A DNA stretch of 8,334 nucleotides from an uncultured Flavobacterium sp. (GTDB taxonomy: Bacteria > Bacteroidota > Bacteroidia > Flavobacteriales > Flavobacteriaceae): the NCBI RefSeq assembly GCF_937876455.1, contig NZ_CALFIG010000288.1:1-8334 (forward strand). Direction: 5' to 3'. Shown here in pieces: positions 5,650 through 8,334 of this stretch (positions are counted from its first letter, which is position 1; each line of letters starts with the position of its first letter). The notes below the pieces were generated by a model. The model ran no database searches and had not been told where the DNA came from. It worked only from the letters and a program-made list of their open reading frames with translations. The position numbers and the translations under genes are program-made.

Positions 5650-6219
5650 CTATTCTTCTATACTAATCTTATAGAATTCAAGTAGTCCTTTCAAATTGTC
5701 TGCACTAAACTTTGCTCCTTTTACTTTATTTGAAGCTAAATTAATACTAAAGTTTGTTGCGGTTTTAAAATTTGTTTGTTCTAAATTCGTTTGTTCAAAA
5801 ACACTTCGGGTTAAATCGCACGAATCAAAAACAATTCCACTTACATCACTTTCAGTAAAATCAATTTCTTGCAACGTACTTTTCGAAAAAGAACAATATT
5901 TTAACTTCATTTTATAAAATGAACATAATTGTAAAGCACAATTTTCAAAAATAGCTTCAAATAGAAAAGGACTGCAATGTTCAAAATGTAACCCAACTAA
6001 TTTACATGATATAAAAGTTACTTCTTTAAAAGCTGTTAACGATAGGTTAGGGCTTGTAAATATACAATCGGTAAATTGACAGTTTGAAAACTCTATTTTA
6101 CTCAAATCGACTTGATTAAATTGGCAGCCTTCAAAGCAGCAATTTTCATAGGAGCCTTTTTCTAGGTCTTGAATTGCAAAATCTATTTTGACAAGGTTTT
6201 GGTCGTAAAAAGTATGCAT
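5650..6219 (-). CDS. Pentapeptide-repeat protein, Qnr/McbG-like
   Basis: This 189-residue protein is built almost wholly of pentapeptide repeats with F or L at the central position every five residues. Such repeats fold into a right-handed square beta-helix. One run has central residues at 29, 34, 39 and so on to 79 (11 repeats). After a two-residue phase break at 80-90 (HCSPFLFEAI), a second run goes from 91 to 176 (position 156 is imperfect). The C-terminus (about 165-189: KGAKFSADNLKGLLEFYKISIEE region) resembles the helical tail by which Qnr and McbG dimerise. Those relatives mimic B-form DNA, bind DNA gyrase and protect it from quinolones or microcin B17. No signal peptide is present, so it is cytoplasmic. 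Gyrase protection is an inference; many such chromosomal proteins have no known role. Several cysteines in the repeats (C28, C32, C47, C52, C72, C82) fit the family. The ATG lies 7 bases past the upstream gene's terminator. Confidence 0.88.
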   Translation of the reverse strand: MHTFYDQNLVKIDFAIQDLEKGSYENCCFEGCQFNQVDLSKIEFSNCQFTDCIFTSPNLSLTAFKEVTFISCKLVGLHFEHCSPFLFEAIFENCALQLCSFYKMKLKYCSFSKSTLQEIDFTESDVSGIVFDSCDLTRSVFEQTNLEQTNFKTATNFSINLASNKVKGAKFSADNLKGLLEFYKISIEE

Positions 6220-6226
6220 AGTTTAT

Positions 6227-6253
6227 AAAAAAACTGCTCAATTAGAGCAGTTT
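6227..6253 (-). terminator. Intrinsic terminator of the DUF4369 gene
   Basis: On the minus strand AAACTGCTC, loop TAATT and GAGCAGTTT form a perfect 9-base-pair stem (arms at 6245-6253 and 6231-6239) followed by a run of seven T (complement of 6227-6233). It begins 5 bases after the lipoprotein gene's TAA and ends 7 bases before the ATG of the pentapeptide gene, so it also shapes that gene's leader. Confidence 0.9.
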
Positions 6254-6258
6254 GTTAG

Positions 6259-6972
6259 TTATTTTTCAATTTCTTTTCTTTCTTTAATCCACAGTGTTAA
6301 TCTTTTACCATATAAAGATTTAGCTACTTGTGGACTCATAGATTTTTGTATGGTGTCTAATAATTTTAAATTAGCATCTGGAATTTCACTTAATGCTAAG
6401 TAAGGAGCTACTTCGCTTTTTCCGTTTACAACCGCAAAATTTGCAGTGTACAAGTATTTTCTAATGGTTAATTTATCTTTATCTGCTTTTATTTTTGCAG
6501 AAACACTTGCGTTATTTGTTTTAAGATTTTTTAATTCCTTTGCTACTAATTCTATTTTATCATTAGCAATATTGTTTTTTATTTTTTGATATTCTTCGTA
6601 AACTTTTTGATTTTTAGAACCTGTAAATTTTGCACTTGCATAAAATTCTTTTAATGTAGTTTCAAATTTCATTTCACCCGGTTCTGCAAAAAATTGTAAG
6701 GTATTATCAATGGACTTTGTTTGTCCTCTGTCAAGAAAAATGTACAACATTTGAGGTTCATCGAGTTGTATATAGGTATCAAATGTTGATTTTCCCTCAA
6801 ATTGAATAGTATCTAAATTGATTAAAGAAGTATCTTTTAGTTGTTGAATGTATATTTTGCCTTGCTTTAATCCATCAATGTTTCCTACTAAATGTAAATT
6901 TCCTTTTTTAGTATTTTCTTTTGTACATGCAATTGCAAAAATAAGAATCGCTAACGCTACTATTTTTTTCAT
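6259..6972 (-). CDS. DUF4369 domain lipoprotein
   Basis: This is a 237-residue putative lipoprotein. A type II signal peptide (MKKIVALAILIFAIAC) ends in lipobox AIAC, with the lipidated cysteine C16. Residues about 25-120 form a DUF4369 domain, a beta-rich module seen in Bacteroidota that is usually fused in front of a thioredoxin (TlpA/ResA) domain. Telltale stretches are LVGNIDGLKQGKIYIQQL, FEGKSTFDTYIQLDEPQMLYIFLD and FFAEPGEM. The rest (about 121-237) is a lysine-rich helical region with no CxxC, so no thioredoxin domain is present and it is not a redox enzyme of that kind. Its function is unknown; probably it is attached to a membrane facing the periplasm. An ATG seven bases upstream is in another frame; only the ATG at 6972-6970 gives the signal peptide. 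It has its own candidate promoter and a strong terminator, so it looks monocistronic. Confidence 0.88.
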   Translation of the reverse strand: MKKIVALAILIFAIACTKENTKKGNLHLVGNIDGLKQGKIYIQQLKDTSLINLDTIQFEGKSTFDTYIQLDEPQMLYIFLDRGQTKSIDNTLQFFAEPGEMKFETTLKEFYASAKFTGSKNQKVYEEYQKIKNNIANDKIELVAKELKNLKTNNASVSAKIKADKDKLTIRKYLYTANFAVVNGKSEVAPYLALSEIPDANLKLLDTIQKSMSPQVAKSLYGKRLTLWIKERKEIEK

Positions 6973-6993
6973 TTTTCATTTTAATTTTGATGT

Positions 6994-7021
6994 GCAAAGT
7001 AATAAAAAAATCCTCAAACAA
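6994..7021 (-). promoter_or_regulatory. Candidate promoter of the DUF4369 lipoprotein gene
   Basis: On the minus strand TTG (complement of 7019-7021) is followed after 17 bases by TACTTTGC (complement of 6994-7001), a near match to the phylum's TAnnTTTG that is one base short. It ends 21 bases before the ATG. The TTG lies at the loop edge and second arm of the preceding terminator. Spacing and -7 are both slightly off consensus. Confidence 0.4.
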
Positions 7022-7038
7022 TAAGCTGTTTGAGGATT
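7004..7038 (-). terminator. Intrinsic terminator of the M61 peptidase gene
   Basis: On the minus strand AATCCTCAAACA, a 6-base loop and TGTTTGAGGATT form a perfect 12-base-pair stem (arms at 7027-7038 and 7009-7020), continuing into seven T (complement of 7004-7010). It lies 23 bases after the peptidase stop codon. Confidence 0.92.
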
Positions 7039-7061
7039 AGATTTTATTTAAATTATCGAAA

Positions 7062-8334
7062 TTAGCTTTTTAACCAAGCATTTTTCAAATTTTCTTTAGA
7101 TTTATCAGTTGCCATAAATCCGTCTTTTTCAGTTTTTGGTAATACAATTTTACCCGTTAAGGTTTGTTCTTTACCATCTCGACTAATTTTGACTGTAATA
7201 GTATCTCCTTCTTTAAAATCTTCACTGGCCATAATTAAGTCATAAATGTTATCAAAGTTATAAGCTGTTCCATTGATAGCTAAAATATGATCTTCGCCTT
7301 TAATGCCTAACGTTGTCATAAAGCTGTTTTCATTTACCATCGGCAATGCAATAATTTCTTTTGTGCTTTGGTCAACTCTAATATAAGGTGTTCTTTCGTC
7401 TTTTAAAAATGCATTTCCAGGTACTTGAATTTTAGCATTTTTTACCCCCATTTTGGCAAAGTAAAAATCGTAAGGTATTGGCGTTTCACCAGCGACATAT
7501 TTCTCTAAAAACGCACCAATTTCTGGATAGGTAATTTTTGTGATAGTAGCAAATAATTCATTATCATTAAATGGTTTTTGGCTTCCAAATTCATTCGATA
7601 AATCTTGCATTAAACTTAAAATACCTCTTTTACCACCGCTTAATTCTCTAAGTTGAATGTCTAGGCACATAGCAATTAATGCCCCTTTTTGATACACATT
7701 GATGTATTGATCTTTATAAGGAGGGTTTAAAACGTTTTTACTCATCTTGGTAAAACTCATTTTGTCATTCATTGCGTTGGCTTGTTCAATTTTTCCTGCC
7801 ATTCTTTTATAAAAATCTTCTTCAGATATAAGTCCTTGATTGATTTGGAATAAATTTGCAAAATATTCTGTAATACCTTCATACATCCATAAATGTTCTG
7901 ACATTTTTGGGCTATTATAATCAAAGAAATGAATTTCTCTTGAATGCACACTTAATGGTGTTACAATATGAAAAAACTCATGTGAAACAACGTCTTTTAG
8001 TTGTTCTTTAAGCGCTTCTAACGGCATCATTTCTGGCATAACTACTGTAGTTGAAGTAGTGTGTTCTAAAGCACCAAATCCTTTAGCATCTTTACCCATT
8101 ACATCCGATAAATATAATAAAATAGTATATTTTTTTGTACTATTAAATTTGCCTAAAAATCTTTTTTGTGCACGCATAAAGTTTTCCATTTCCGGAGTAA
8201 TATCTGCTGCTTTATACTTGCCTTTTGGAGAATATACACTAATAACAATGTCCATACCCTCTACATTAAACGCGGTATAATCTGGTTTTGAATACATGAT
8301 TGGATGGTCAACTAATTCAGCATACCTAGATGTA
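7062..8334 (-). CDS. M61 family metallopeptidase with PDZ domain, N-terminus beyond window edge
   Basis: This is a zinc peptidase related to glycyl aminopeptidase (family M61). The visible frame stays open to the right edge: codons before the Met at 8297 read SRYAELVDHPI, a normal M61 lead-in, so that Met is internal and 423 residues are seen of a usual 600 or so. Numbering from that Met, the family motif GALEH is at 75-79, the zinc/catalytic motif HEFFH at 106-110 (H106, E107, H110) and the third-ligand region WMYEGITEYF at 137-146 (E140). After helical peptidase sequence, a PDZ domain covers about 325-390 (TLGIKGEDHILAINGTAYNF), likely binding substrate C-termini. It ends LKNAWLKS. The signal peptide, if any, is outside the window; family members are exported in this phylum. 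It is followed by a strong terminator. Confidence 0.93.
   Translation of the reverse strand, partial: TSRYAELVDHPIMYSKPDYTAFNVEGMDIVISVYSPKGKYKAADITPEMENFMRAQKRFLGKFNSTKKYTILLYLSDVMGKDAKGFGALEHTTSTTVVMPEMMPLEALKEQLKDVVSHEFFHIVTPLSVHSREIHFFDYNSPKMSEHLWMYEGITEYFANLFQINQGLISEEDFYKRMAGKIEQANAMNDKMSFTKMSKNVLNPPYKDQYINVYQKGALIAMCLDIQLRELSGGKRGILSLMQDLSNEFGSQKPFNDNELFATITKITYPEIGAFLEKYVAGETPIPYDFYFAKMGVKNAKIQVPGNAFLKDERTPYIRVDQSTKEIIALPMVNENSFMTTLGIKGEDHILAINGTAYNFDNIYDLIMASEDFKEGDTITVKISRDGKEQTLTGKIVLPKTEKDGFMATDKSKENLKNAWLKS

Noticed and set aside
5696..5917. A 73-codon plus-strand frame inside the pentapeptide gene.
   Set aside because: It is a by-product of the five-residue repeat periodicity on the opposite strand, with no start context or family match.
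6908..6979. An ATG seven bases upstream of the DUF4369 start opens a 23-codon overlapping frame (MKNEKNSS...).
   Set aside because: It is probably chance in an A-rich leader. A start there would not give the lipoprotein signal peptide. An attenuating upstream frame cannot be excluded but has no support.
7974..7989. Partial parS-like sequence: 11 of 16 bases match the palindrome TGTTTCACGTGAAACA, with an intact right half TGTGAAACA.
   Set aside because: The left half is poor and the site lies in the codons for the HEFFH zinc motif of the peptidase, which fixes these bases for another reason. No other parS-like site is in the window.
7769..8280. Short frames of 60 (minus) and 73 (plus) codons within the M61 peptidase gene.
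   Set aside because: They overlap fully with the conserved catalytic and preceding region of the peptidase in other frames.
8295..8297. Met at 8297 as the start of the M61 protein.
   Set aside because: The frame remains open to the window edge with family-like residues (ELVDHPI) before this Met, and the resulting protein would lack the N-terminal domain of the family.

Overview
The window is AT-rich chromosomal DNA that most resembles a member of the Bacteroidota, family Flavobacteriaceae (Flavobacterium or a close relative). Four things support this. The best promoters fit the Bacteroidota pattern TTG-N19-TAnnTTTG, and the starts show A-rich leaders with no Shine-Dalgarno sequence. The families DUF5683 and DUF4369 and the M61/PDZ peptidase are typical of the phylum. 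The order parA-parB-DUF5683-dapB is a familiar flavobacterial arrangement. The species cannot be named from the sequence alone.

Left part (1-2618, all minus strand): a tight operon read from right to left. It holds parA (chromosome partition ATPase), parB (CTP-dependent DNA-binding clamp), a DUF5683 envelope protein that begins on the base after the parB stop, and dapB (lysine/diaminopimelate synthesis), which runs off the left edge. A promoter-like element lies just upstream of parA.

Middle part (2768-5132, plus strand): a divergent four-gene operon with gaps of 7, 0 and 6 bases. It encodes isopentenyl-diphosphate isomerase, a 6-pyruvoyl/6-carboxy-tetrahydropterin synthase family enzyme, a PrxQ/BCP peroxiredoxin and a short class I mannose-6-phosphate isomerase. 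It is followed by a small uncharacterised 89-residue helical protein with its own near-consensus promoter, then a tRNA-Thr(UGU) with its own promoter and a perfect palindromic terminator that can serve both strands.

Right part (5650-8334, minus strand): a Qnr/McbG-like pentapeptide-repeat protein, a DUF4369 lipoprotein and an M61-family metallopeptidase with a C-terminal PDZ domain whose N-terminus lies beyond the right edge. Strong hairpin terminators follow the peptidase and lipoprotein genes. One overlaps a promoter and the other sits 7 bases in front of the pentapeptide gene's start codon.

This is mostly ordinary core genome. I see no mobile element, CRISPR array, phage gene or defence island, and no gene-free stretch longer than about 150 bases. 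The points most worth a second look are the pentapeptide protein and its odd position behind a terminator, the uncharacterised 89-residue protein, and the C-X5-HGH motif of the pterin enzyme, which argues for tetrahydropterin synthesis rather than queuosine.
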